Of a stretch of 64,000 nucleotides of DNA, positions 1-8,274 are shown one piece after another. The notes below the pieces were generated by a model that worked only from the letters and a program-made list of their open reading frames with translations, made no database searches and was not told where the DNA came from. The translations under genes and the position numbers were made by a program. The DNA comes from Stygiobacter sp. RIFOXYC2_FULL_38_25 (lineage in GTDB: Bacteria; Bacteroidota; Ignavibacteria; Ignavibacteriales; Melioribacteraceae): positions 311,428-375,427 of the forward strand of contig MHAZ01000006.1 of NCBI GenBank assembly GCA_001803165.1, read 5' to 3'. How positions within the stretch are numbered: position 1 is the first letter of the stretch; every line of letters starts with the position of its first letter.

Positions 1-78
1 GAGAATTTGGAATGAAGAATTGAGAATCGTTTGGATTTACTTTGTCATTCTCAATCCAAATTCCCAAATCGTAATTCT

Positions 79-909
79 TTATTCTTCGCTCTCCGAGTAA
101 AGGTGTTTAGCTTTTTCTGCGGAAGTAACTAATCCTTTGATCATGGAAGAACTAAAGCCGGCGTGTTCCATCTGGTTTAATCCGGAAATTGTAATTCCCA
201 TTGGTGTAGTAACTTTATCAACTTCACCTTCCGGATGAGCGCCATTTTCAACGATTAACGAAGCTGCGCCTTTTGCGGTTTGTGCTGCCATATACAAAGC
301 ATCCTCTGCGTGGAATCCAATTTCAACTCCACCTTGAGAAGCCGCGCGGATTGCTCTTAAAAAGAATGCAATGCCGGAAGCGCACAAGGCTGTAGCAGGA
401 ACCATCAATTCTTCATGTATAACTACAGTCTTGCCAAGCTGATCGAAAATAACTTTTGCGGTTTCCAGCGCGTGATGATCCGCGTCGTTAGCGCTAATGC
501 AGGTCATTGATTCTTGAATTGCGATTGCGGTATTTGGCATTACACGAATCACCGGACAATTTTTGCTTAGTTTACTTTTTATTTGTTTGATTGAAGCGCC
601 GGTAACTACGGAAAGTACAATATGCTTTCCTTCTACCAAAACGTTATCAATCTCTTCCAAAAGTCCATTCAACTGTTGCGGCGTAACGCAAATAATAATA
701 ATCTCAGATTTCTTTACCGCTTCCAGATTATCCGAAGAAGTATTAAATCCTCTACCGGCAAACTTGTTAAGCAATTCATCCGATTTGCGCGTTAAAAACA
801 ATTGAGACGGTTTATAAATTTCCCCCTTTACTAATCCGTTTGCTATTGCGGAACCTATGTTGCCGCATCCAAGTATTGCTATTTTCTTTTTAGTCATCGT
901 AGTCACCAT
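79..909 (-). CDS. proC: Pyrroline-5-carboxylate reductase
   Basis: Catalyses the last step of proline synthesis, NAD(P)H-dependent reduction of 1-pyrroline-5-carboxylate, in the cytoplasm. The 276 residues match the usual family length. The N-terminal Rossmann motif GCGNIG lies at residues 14-19, the RVMPNTA segment is near residue 121, and the C-terminal dimerisation helices carry the family signature ending GITISGLNQMEHAGF. The ATG at 909 shares one base with the stop of the upstream SIMPL gene (TAATG), so translation is probably coupled. A second Met at residue 5 (position 897) is an alternative start. The ornithine aminotransferase at 60481-61698 produces the semialdehyde that cyclises to this enzyme's substrate, but it is far away and not in the same operon. 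Recognition is firm. Confidence 0.95.
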   Translation of the reverse strand: MVTTMTKKKIAILGCGNIGSAIANGLVKGEIYKPSQLFLTRKSDELLNKFAGRGFNTSSDNLEAVKKSEIIIICVTPQQLNGLLEEIDNVLVEGKHIVLSVVTGASIKQIKSKLSKNCPVIRVMPNTAIAIQESMTCISANDADHHALETAKVIFDQLGKTVVIHEELMVPATALCASGIAFFLRAIRAASQGGVEIGFHAEDALYMAAQTAKGAASLIVENGAHPEGEVDKVTTPMGITISGLNQMEHAGFSSSMIKGLVTSAEKAKHLYSESEE

Positions 910-1640
910 TAATTAATTTCGAAAGAGGCAGATACAACCGCAGTAATTTCTTTTTCGATAGCAGTTACATCGTTCGTTCCATAATCGGAAACCATTGTAG
1001 AATTTCTCGGAGTAATCTGGATGACTCCCATGCGGGCGTTGCGGAGCGGACCGAGACTTCTTCCGGTTGATTCAGCAATCTTTTCGGCTCTATCCATTGC
1101 GTTCTTTGCCGCTTCGGCTTGAATCGAGATTTTCAAATCATCAAGCTTAGTGTAAAGATACTCCGGCATATCGGTAGCAATATCAAGTCCTTTTTCTACA
1201 AGCGAGCTGAGCGAAACAGAAAGCTCTTTAATCTTCTGCACATCATTGGATTTTGCTTCGAAGCGCTGGCTGTAAACGTAATACAAAACGTTCGAAGTCT
1301 GCACACCGCTTGCGTTTACTTCATAAACCGGATAGCCGTTAATTCCAAAAACTTCTATTTGATCTTTTGCAAAGCCTTTGCTTTCCAAAAACTTTAGAAC
1401 GGAAGGAAGCTGATTTTGAACAATTTGGTAAGCTGTTTTTCTATCGGTGCTGGTTGCTTGCAATGTTCCGCGCTGAATTCCTAAATCGGAAACGATTGAT
1501 TTTTTAGCCGAGCCGGTTACGGTAATTGTTTGGTCGGCATTCTTTGTTGATTTCCACACGAGAGAGAAAATCAGCACAGCAATAATTAACGAGCCGCCTA
1601 AAATTCCGGCAATTGTAAATAATGTATTCTTGTTTTCCAT
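909..1640 (-). CDS. SIMPL domain (DUF541) protein, membrane anchored
   Basis: The 243-residue protein has one N-terminal membrane segment (about residues 8-30) followed by a SIMPL/DUF541 domain. It begins with the characteristic ITVTGSAKKSI strand and ends with the VSASFEIN strand typical of these periplasmic or extracytoplasmic domains. The family includes bacterial proteins of the BP26/OMP28 type, and its biochemical role is not settled. The ATG at 1640 is preceded by a good AGAGGGC ribosome site. The stop overlaps the first base of proC, so the two genes probably form a small operon. No enzymatic function can be read from the sequence. Confidence 0.85.
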   Translation of the reverse strand: MENKNTLFTIAGILGGSLIIAVLIFSLVWKSTKNADQTITVTGSAKKSIVSDLGIQRGTLQATSTDRKTAYQIVQNQLPSVLKFLESKGFAKDQIEVFGINGYPVYEVNASGVQTSNVLYYVYSQRFEAKSNDVQKIKELSVSLSSLVEKGLDIATDMPEYLYTKLDDLKISIQAEAAKNAMDRAEKIAESTGRSLGPLRNARMGVIQITPRNSTMVSDYGTNDVTAIEKEITAVVSASFEIN

Positions 1641-1656
1641 AAAGCCCTCTTAGAAA

Positions 1657-3324
1657 TTATTTGAGCAGAACCATTTTCTTGGTGCTAATATACTCTCCCG
1701 CTTGCAGAATGTAAAAATAAACACCGGAGGACATCTTTCGACTTCGCTCGAGATGACGTGAATTGAATGTAGCCACATATTTACCCGGTTGTTTGATCTC
1801 ATCAACTAAAGTCGTTACCTCTCTACCCAAAACATCGTAAACTTTTAGAGTAACATGAACAGAAGTCCCTCCTTTGGAGGGATTTAGGGAGGCTGAAATT
1901 GTATAGCTAATCGTTGTTTCCGGATTAAACGGATTTGGATAGTTCTGCTCCAAAGAGAAATGAGTTGGCAGTTCAGTTCCACTTTCTATATCTGTAGTTT
2001 TTGCAAAAATTCCGTTCATGTAGAAATCTTTAACATATTTTGCCAAATATTTTAGATATGAAACGCTGCCAAGTCTGCTAGTGCTTGATGTAACAATTTG
2101 TGCAATAATTACTTCTTGTGTATCACCCGGCGCCATGTTAAATGGACCGGAATTCATTAAGAAGTTGCGATCATAAGCAGGTCCTAATATTCCATCAATG
2201 AATCCAGTCTTTGCAACTGGATTACCGCTAAGTAAAAACTTAGTTGGTTTTCGTGTAACTGGGTCTGCATATGTCCTACCATCTAAATATGAAAGCCCTT
2301 GTAAAGTATTATAGAAAAATTTTGGTTGATAGGAATATTCGATGGGACAAAACTCACAAGATTCAAAGGTTAAATAAGTAAAAGAAGTCATTCCTAGATT
2401 TTTATTCCCCAAAACCTTCTGCCCATTTTTTATAGCACACTCTTCTGTTGATCCATTAACTATGGGGCTCTGTAATAACAGACATCCATAAGCACCAAGG
2501 TTCTGTTGCCAAAAACTATCATTATCCCGACTGTTATAAATATAGCCTAATCCTAAAGTAGTATCGCACCCAGCAAAGTCATCTCCTCCATCGCCAAGAT
2601 CGGGATCGGTAAAAATTCCTAAATACACGTCTTTAATTGTTTGCGTTTTACTTTTATTAATCAATTTATAGCTCTTGAATACAACTCCTTTCAGTAACTC
2701 ATACTTTGAATATGCCCAAGTTGTAATTTGTAACTCAACATTAGTTTGTTTAGAATAAAATGGATTTGAAGAGATGTTATAATCGTTAACCTCAAAATCA
2801 TTACATACTTGCCATAATGTTTGGTCAGCATTTGGGAAGCCGGGAATATCTTTCCCCTTCCTAAATAACCCGTTTTGGTCAACATCAAAAAAAGGTGCGC
2901 CTAATTTAACTGGCCAGTCATTGTAATCTTTTTCGTAGCGCGCTCTAATTTCTTCTTCACTTTTACCCTCGTCGTTAATCTCACCGGAAAGACTTGCTGT
3001 TTTGTAATCTGGTCGTACTTTATAAATTATCGTATCACCAAATTCATTTCCCGGTTTTAAACTTGTCCGATATTTTGTCCCTCCAATCCGCAATTCGTTG
3101 TCAATGTAACCGCCCCAATAAACACCTGAGGCAAAAACAGAAAATCTTTTTGTTCCTTTCCAATACTCAAAACCGGCATTTCCCTTTGGAGAAATATCCA
3201 TTCTTCCGTCGTTCCAAACAAACGTAGAAACATTGTTGATGTTTACCTTGGCAAAGGATTGCCCAACAAGCTGGCTTGCAGTTGCAAATATAGCTGCCGC
3301 AAAAATCAAAATACGAAACTTCAT
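1657..3324 (-). CDS. Type IX-secreted protein, tandem paralogue 1
   Basis: A 555-residue secreted protein. It has a Sec signal peptide (MKFRILIFAAAIFATASQ) and a body shared with its two neighbours, starting KVNINNVSTFVWNDGRMD. A calcium-loop-like DVDQNG stretch (EF-hand or thrombospondin-3 style) lies near residue 150. The C-terminal sorting domain begins EQNYPNPFNPETTI and ends TKKMVLLK, as in type IX secretion cargo. The body has no recognised enzymatic motif. The sorting domain carries two short in-frame insertions relative to paralogue 2, both encoded by palindromic DNA (1864-1893 and 1732-1758). The ribosome site is GGAGGG. Only 14 bases separate it from the next gene, and the 5' leader is duplicated at 4959-4979, so the three genes arose by tandem duplication. 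Probably surface-exposed or released. Confidence 0.85.
   Translation of the reverse strand: MKFRILIFAAAIFATASQLVGQSFAKVNINNVSTFVWNDGRMDISPKGNAGFEYWKGTKRFSVFASGVYWGGYIDNELRIGGTKYRTSLKPGNEFGDTIIYKVRPDYKTASLSGEINDEGKSEEEIRARYEKDYNDWPVKLGAPFFDVDQNGLFRKGKDIPGFPNADQTLWQVCNDFEVNDYNISSNPFYSKQTNVELQITTWAYSKYELLKGVVFKSYKLINKSKTQTIKDVYLGIFTDPDLGDGGDDFAGCDTTLGLGYIYNSRDNDSFWQQNLGAYGCLLLQSPIVNGSTEECAIKNGQKVLGNKNLGMTSFTYLTFESCEFCPIEYSYQPKFFYNTLQGLSYLDGRTYADPVTRKPTKFLLSGNPVAKTGFIDGILGPAYDRNFLMNSGPFNMAPGDTQEVIIAQIVTSSTSRLGSVSYLKYLAKYVKDFYMNGIFAKTTDIESGTELPTHFSLEQNYPNPFNPETTISYTISASLNPSKGGTSVHVTLKVYDVLGREVTTLVDEIKQPGKYVATFNSRHLERSRKMSSGVYFYILQAGEYISTKKMVLLK
1732..1758. repeat. In-frame palindromic element, family D (CTTCGCTCGAGATG type)
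   Basis: A short imperfect palindrome (CATCT at 1732-1736, AGATG at 1751-1755) around CTTCGCTCG sits inside the sorting-domain coding sequence of the first secreted paralogue. It encodes the charged stretch SRHLERSRKM between conserved FN and SSGVYFY. Its arms resemble the TTCTTCGCTTCGCTCAGAAT palindrome found between genes at 51497-51519, which suggests the same dispersed family. The reading frame is kept. Confidence 0.6.
1864..1893. repeat. In-frame palindromic element, family B (TCCCTCC/GGAGGGA)
   Basis: TCCCTCC (1866-1872), TTT, GGAGGGA (1876-1882) forms a perfect hairpin, followed by a further GGGAGG. It encodes the extra residues SLNPSKGGTSV in the first loop of the sorting domain, just before HVTLKVYDVLGRE. 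The same element occurs at the same position in the third paralogue (5162-5190) but is absent from the second, whose loop reads simply TIPKSSQVTLKVYD. Confidence 0.75.
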
Positions 3325-3338
3325 ATTCCCTCCACTGC

Positions 3339-4958
3339 TTACTTAATGAGCAACATTTTTTTTGTGATAGAACTAGTTGGCATGGCGAGACGATAAAAGT
3401 AAACTCCACTAGGTAAAGACGCCATATATGGCGTCTCTACTTTAAAAGTAGCTTGATGCTCTCCCGCTTGGTTGAACTCGTCAACTAAAGTTGCAACTTC
3501 TCTTCCTAAAACATCGTAAACCTTGAGAGTAACTTGCGAGCTTTTCGGTATAGTATATCTAATAGTCGTTTCCGGATTAAACGGATTTGGATAGTTCTGT
3601 TCCAAAGAAAAATGTGTCGGCAGCTCAGTTCCACTTTCTATATCTGTAGTTTTTGCAAACATTCCATTCATGTAGAAATCTTTTACATATTTTGCCAAAT
3701 ATTTTAGATATGAAACGCTGCCAAGTCTGCTAGTGCTTGATGTAACAATTTGTGCAAAAATTACTTCTTGTGTATCGCCCGGTGCCATGTTGAACGGTCC
3801 AGAGTTGAGTTGAATTCTTCGGTCTCCAGGTAGGCTGAGAATTCCATCAACAAAACCAGTTCTTCTTACCGGATCGCCGCTAAATGGGAAATTTGTGTTG
3901 CTTCTTGTAATTGGATTGTACCAAGGATAAGCCCTAATTAGTTTATTATAATAATAGCCAGGACTATATATTGGTTCTCCATAAACTAAATCTTCTGTAG
4001 GATAACTACCTACAAAAGTTGTCATGCCTGAATATTTTTTCCCTTTTATTTCTTTTCCATTCTTTATTATAGAATCACTTTCAGTACCGTTGATAACTGG
4101 ACTTTCTAAAAACAATGTGCCGGCTGTAGTTAGATTTCTTCCAAAGATATTATCGTTATCCTTTGCGTTGTACACATATCCCAAACTAAGCAGCGTATCG
4201 CAACCAGAATAATCGTCACCGGCATCACCAATATCAGGATCAGAAAATATTCCAAGATACATATCTTTAATTGTTTGAGTCTTACTCTTGTTTATTAACT
4301 TGTATTGTTTAAAAATTACACCTTTCAATAAATCATATTTGGAATAAGCCCAAACTGTTATCTGCAATTCAATATTTGTCGGTTTTGAATTAAATCTATT
4401 TAGCATTTGATTTGGGGAGAAATAATCAAAATCATTACACACAAACCAAAGTGTTTGATCAGCATTATAAAAACCGGGCTTATCTTTTTCACTATAAAAA
4501 CCGTTATTATCAATATCATCAAACGGAGCCCCTAAGCGTACAGGCCATTTTCTATAATCAACTTCATAATCATTCCTTAGTTCTGCTAGAGTTTTACCTT
4601 CATCATTAATTTCGCCACTAAGTGTTGCAGTATAATAATCTGGTCTTATCTTATATATATGCCCTTCGTTTTCTTCATTACCTGGTTTCAAACTTGTATT
4701 GTAATAAGTTCCTCCAACTCTAAGTTCGTTGTCAATGTAACCTCCCCAATAAACACCGGAAGCAAAAACGCTATATCTTTTTGTTCCTTTCCAATACTCA
4801 AATCCAGCTTTATTATTCTTTTCATCGTAATCCATTCTACCATCATTCCAAACAAATGTAGAAACGTTGTTGATGTTTACCTTGGCAAAGGATTGCCCAA
4901 CAAGCTGGCTTGTTATTGCAAGCATAGCTGCCGCAAAAACCAAAATGCGAAATTTCAT
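3339..4958 (-). CDS. Type IX-secreted protein, tandem paralogue 2
   Basis: A 539-residue secreted paralogue. The signal peptide is MKFRILVFAAAMLAITSQ, the body start is nearly identical to paralogue 1, and a DIDNNGFYSEKD calcium-loop-like stretch is present. The C-terminal sorting domain runs from EQNYPNPFNPETTI to TKKMLLIK. The first loop of the sorting domain is uninterrupted (IRYTIPKSSQVTLKVYD), giving the native reference for the other two copies. The second loop carries the in-frame palindrome at 3417-3436, encoding VETPYMA. The leader and GGAGG ribosome site at 4959-4979 are the same as upstream of paralogue 1. The middle third diverges most, as expected for surface-exposed parts. Function unknown beyond secretion. 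Confidence 0.85.
   Translation of the reverse strand: MKFRILVFAAAMLAITSQLVGQSFAKVNINNVSTFVWNDGRMDYDEKNNKAGFEYWKGTKRYSVFASGVYWGGYIDNELRVGGTYYNTSLKPGNEENEGHIYKIRPDYYTATLSGEINDEGKTLAELRNDYEVDYRKWPVRLGAPFDDIDNNGFYSEKDKPGFYNADQTLWFVCNDFDYFSPNQMLNRFNSKPTNIELQITVWAYSKYDLLKGVIFKQYKLINKSKTQTIKDMYLGIFSDPDIGDAGDDYSGCDTLLSLGYVYNAKDNDNIFGRNLTTAGTLFLESPVINGTESDSIIKNGKEIKGKKYSGMTTFVGSYPTEDLVYGEPIYSPGYYYNKLIRAYPWYNPITRSNTNFPFSGDPVRRTGFVDGILSLPGDRRIQLNSGPFNMAPGDTQEVIFAQIVTSSTSRLGSVSYLKYLAKYVKDFYMNGMFAKTTDIESGTELPTHFSLEQNYPNPFNPETTIRYTIPKSSQVTLKVYDVLGREVATLVDEFNQAGEHQATFKVETPYMASLPSGVYFYRLAMPTSSITKKMLLIK
3413..3440. repeat. In-frame palindromic element, family A (perfect 20-bp palindrome)
   Basis: Positions 3417-3436 form a perfect 20-bp palindrome, AGACGCCATA followed by its reverse complement, inside a larger GTAAAGACG...CGTCTCTAC context. 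It codes in frame for VETPYMA between ATFK and SLPSGVYFY of the sorting domain. The equivalent site in paralogue 3 holds a different but equally perfect palindrome (5051-5070) sharing only the outer AGACG/CGTCT arms. Confidence 0.85.
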
Positions 4959-4972
4959 ATTCCCTCCACTGC

Positions 4973-7900
4973 TTACTTAATGAGCAACATCTTTTTTGTG
5001 ATAGAACTAGTTGGCGTGGAGAGACGGTAAAAGTAAACGCCACTTGGTAAAGACGTTGCGCGCAACGTCTCTACGTGATTACCCACTTGCTTGTACTCAT
5101 CTACCAGAGCTGCTACTTCTCTTCCCAAAACATCGTAAACTTTTAGAGTAACATGAACTGAAGTCTCCCCTTTGGGGAGATTTAGAGGGGCAATCTGATA
5201 CCTTATAGTCGTTTCCGGATTAAATGGATTGGGATAGTTCTGTTCTAAAGAAAACTCGACTGGGATATTTTGTTGAGCTACATCTGTGAAATTACTTTTG
5301 TTGAACTCAAAAAGATCGTTTACACTCAATCCTTTCTTGGTAATTATTCTAACTACTGTTCCAGCCGGCGGTGGATTCCCATCTTTGTCAGCATCAACAA
5401 AGACAAAATTCGAAAACTCAGTTAAATTTTGTTTTACCACTCCATTATCATAGTTCAGATTATATGTATTCCCAATTCCGCCGGATTGTACACAAGCATT
5501 CTTAAAAGCATCGTAATCAGCAGTAGCACTGTTCTTATTTATTATTTTAAGTGCTTTTGTCCGTGGGGAAGCTTTTAAGTTTGTCTCACTATCAAGCATT
5601 GATGCCCAATAATTCATTCCGGATGAATACGGATCTGACATAGTTGGAATTAACTTATAATCATCTTTGTTATCGTTGATTGTATTTACTCCAATATTCC
5701 AAAACTCAAATGGAATTTGAATAATTTTTTTGTCGGATGTGAGCGCATAACTGCCTTCAGTTGTAAATCTAATTTCGTAGTCATAATAATCTGCATTAGA
5801 AACATTAATTAAGGTCAGATTTGATTTCAAAAAATACTTATCTCTTTCATTGTTGCTTCCGGGATAGTTTGGATCGTTCCACACATGATTACCTAAAAAT
5901 TCTTTGCCTTTTTCATCATACTCGTTGCTTGTTAATTCTTTTCCACCATAAGCAACCTCAACAATTCCAAGGTTATTATTTCTAATTCCCTTGTTCGCTT
6001 TAATAAGCAAGAACTGCAACCCATCGGCTTGCGGCATCCAGGGATCCATATAATACTGACTTTCATCAACTAAATTTTGATTTGACAAAATCTCTTTGTT
6101 AAGTGTTTTGTCGAGTAGATTCCATACTAAAATGCTGTTAGCTAATTTGAAATTAATTTGATAGTCATGATTTGTAAGCTGCGACGGATTTGTTACATAA
6201 ATTTTGCAGTTGTCTTTGGTATAATTCAGTTTTGATTGAACTACAAGCTGATCTTTATAATTTACTCCCGCTTCATCCTTTCTATACTGAATTGATAATA
6301 CGGTAAGTGGTGTTTCGTAACTTCTTCTTGTAATAATTGATTGCGTATTGCCGTTGATTACATCCTTAGATACATAATAAGCGCTGATCGCAAACGAATA
6401 AGTCTTTCCTTTTACCAATTCAGAATTGGTCAAATAATCTTTACTAACCTTAAATGAATATGCCACTCCATAATCACTTCCGAATTGTTCAATCCTTTCT
6501 TCCATTGTTCCATCGGATTTGTAATAAACCTCTTTCACATTTTTTATTCCGTCAACAATATCAAATGTAGAAATTAATTTCCCGGCATCTTTCACCGGTA
6601 AATTCGAGCTAAGTTGATAAACATTATAACCTTGAAATGAGTAACCGTTCTCAATAAGAGTTTCAATTCTCTTTACTTCATTCGGGTCTTTATCCCAGCT
6701 TATTGTAATGGAATTTTGATCATTAGTTACTTCAACGCCAGCCGGGTTAAAATGTGTTAAGGTTGGAATACTTAGCGAATTGTAAGCAACTGAGCTATCA
6801 AATATTTTTTGTGATTGGACTGCACGATCCTTCAAAACAGTAATCGCATCAAGATTATTTGAACCAACGCCAACTATTTCTGCGAACACAATTTCTTGAG
6901 TATCAGAAGCAGCTAAATTAAAAGGTCCGCTTCCAAGCAGTAAATATCTTTGTCCGCACGCTTGTGTTACTCCGTCAATCCAGCCGGTTTTATTAACAGG
7001 ATCTCCGCTGTAAACAAATTTAGTTTTGCCGCTTCCGGCAGAGATTGGCATTTCAAAAACTTTTCCGGTCTTTGTATCAATTCCTTGCAAATTCTTGTAC
7101 CAATTTGCACAGTTACCCGTATTCCCCGGCCAAGGAATTTCCTCACCTCCACAAGTGTAAAAAACAAATGATGTTGCATTAAGATTTTTTTTGCCCTCTA
7201 TTTTCTTCCCGTTTTTGAAGGCGTAATCGGTTGAAGAACCATCAATCAATGGTCCTTGAAGATATTTAAAGCCTAATGCCGGCGGATTAACACCGTATAA
7301 AAAATCTGTTTGTTCCGGATAGTAAGCATATCCAAGACCAAGAGTTGAATCGCATCCTGCGTACGTCTTAGAGCTAGTGTTAGCTGTTGCATCACTAAAA
7401 ATGCCGGTGTACATTTCTTTAATATCAACACTGCTTTTGTTAATTAACTTATACTTTCTGAAGATTGTGTTCTTAATAGGGCTTTCAGTTTCATAACCCC
7501 AAACGGTTACTTGGGTTTCAATTCCAAAATCATTTACAGTTCCAATAAAAGTTGAGTTAGTACTTGTTAGATCATTGCAAACAAACCAGAGAGTTTGGTA
7601 TGCGCCGGGAACCCCGGGAATATCAATGGATGGTTCATAAATTCCATTTTTGTTTACATCATTGAAAGGAGCGCCGCTGCTTGCCGGCCATTCGTTCCAG
7701 TCCTTTTCATAGTTAGCATAAATCTGCTGATAAGTTCCTTCCCCATTTGCAATTTCGTTTTTGAAAGTGGAAACTTTATAATTCGCTTTAACTCTGTAAA
7801 CTCTATACTTCTCAGCCAGAGGGTCATCCGGTTTTCCATCCGTTAAAATTTTACCGGGAGTTAATGTGGACCTCGAATAAATATTTCCGCTTGCCTTAAG

Positions 7901-8188
7901 TGTATTATTCTGCTTGCCAATCCAAATTAGACCGGAGCTAAAAGCAGCTCCTTTCTTGCTGTTTGCGGGAAAGTAAAAGCCTGAATTTCCATTATTATTT
8001 TTATTGTTGTCAAATTCCCCGCTGTTGATTTGTATTGAATAAAAATCATTTAATGAATATGCCGAACTATGCATAACACTGGATCGTTTACTTAGCGTAA
8101 TGCCGTTATAACATTTCTCTATTTGCTGAGAGTAATTTGGGAACGATAATAGGACTGTTAATAAAAAAGTGTAGATTTTTGATTTCAT
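4973..8188 (-). CDS. Type IX-secreted protein, large tandem paralogue 3
   Basis: A 1071-residue secreted protein. The ATG at 8188 (MKSKIYTFLLTVLLSF signal peptide) is preferred over the in-frame GTG at 8209 because CGGGGTTCAC provides a ribosome site and the peptide then begins with a normal signal sequence. The N-terminal half aligns with paralogues 1 and 2 (SGLIWIGKQN, DVNKNGIYEPSID calcium-loop-like stretch, SGPFNLAASDTQEIVFAEIV). The extra 500 residues include a fibronectin-III-like stretch (ITISWDKDPNEVKRIETL) before the EQNYPNPFNPETTI sorting domain. Two palindromic in-frame insertions lie in that domain, at 5051-5070 and 5164-5180. First gene of the three-gene tandem on this strand. 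Function beyond secretion not recognisable. Confidence 0.85.
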   Translation of the reverse strand: MKSKIYTFLLTVLLSFPNYSQQIEKCYNGITLSKRSSVMHSSAYSLNDFYSIQINSGEFDNNKNNNGNSGFYFPANSKKGAAFSSGLIWIGKQNNTLKASGNIYSRSTLTPGKILTDGKPDDPLAEKYRVYRVKANYKVSTFKNEIANGEGTYQQIYANYEKDWNEWPASSGAPFNDVNKNGIYEPSIDIPGVPGAYQTLWFVCNDLTSTNSTFIGTVNDFGIETQVTVWGYETESPIKNTIFRKYKLINKSSVDIKEMYTGIFSDATANTSSKTYAGCDSTLGLGYAYYPEQTDFLYGVNPPALGFKYLQGPLIDGSSTDYAFKNGKKIEGKKNLNATSFVFYTCGGEEIPWPGNTGNCANWYKNLQGIDTKTGKVFEMPISAGSGKTKFVYSGDPVNKTGWIDGVTQACGQRYLLLGSGPFNLAASDTQEIVFAEIVGVGSNNLDAITVLKDRAVQSQKIFDSSVAYNSLSIPTLTHFNPAGVEVTNDQNSITISWDKDPNEVKRIETLIENGYSFQGYNVYQLSSNLPVKDAGKLISTFDIVDGIKNVKEVYYKSDGTMEERIEQFGSDYGVAYSFKVSKDYLTNSELVKGKTYSFAISAYYVSKDVINGNTQSIITRRSYETPLTVLSIQYRKDEAGVNYKDQLVVQSKLNYTKDNCKIYVTNPSQLTNHDYQINFKLANSILVWNLLDKTLNKEILSNQNLVDESQYYMDPWMPQADGLQFLLIKANKGIRNNNLGIVEVAYGGKELTSNEYDEKGKEFLGNHVWNDPNYPGSNNERDKYFLKSNLTLINVSNADYYDYEIRFTTEGSYALTSDKKIIQIPFEFWNIGVNTINDNKDDYKLIPTMSDPYSSGMNYWASMLDSETNLKASPRTKALKIINKNSATADYDAFKNACVQSGGIGNTYNLNYDNGVVKQNLTEFSNFVFVDADKDGNPPPAGTVVRIITKKGLSVNDLFEFNKSNFTDVAQQNIPVEFSLEQNYPNPFNPETTIRYQIAPLNLPKGETSVHVTLKVYDVLGREVAALVDEYKQVGNHVETLRATSLPSGVYFYRLSTPTSSITKKMLLIK
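5047..5074. repeat. In-frame palindromic element, family A, second copy
   Basis: AGACGTTGCG at 5051-5060 is followed directly by its exact reverse complement (5061-5070), then CTAC. It encodes VETLRAT immediately before SLPSGVYFY. It occupies the same loop as the 3417-3436 element of paralogue 2, with a different centre but preserved complementarity. Confidence 0.85.
5162..5190. repeat. In-frame palindromic element, family B, second copy
   Basis: TCTCCCC (5164-5170), TTT, GGGGAGA (5174-5180) forms a perfect hairpin followed by TTTAGAGGGG. It codes for PLNLPKGETSV ahead of HVTLKVYDVLGRE, the same loop used by the element at 1864-1893 in paralogue 1. The arms differ between the two copies while base pairing is kept. 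Confidence 0.8.
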
Positions 8189-8274
8189 GTGAACCCCGAT
8201 AAATTTCACAAGGAAGGTAAGAAGTAGGGAACTTTATTCCAATACAAGAAAAATTGACAGAGGATATTAAATCT

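Noticed and set aside
1-78. Weak hairpin TTGAGAAT/ATTCTCAA after proC as a terminator
   Set aside because: Stem is only 8 A/T-rich pairs with a 19-nt loop and no T run; could be random spacer sequence of the type also seen near 12420-12480.
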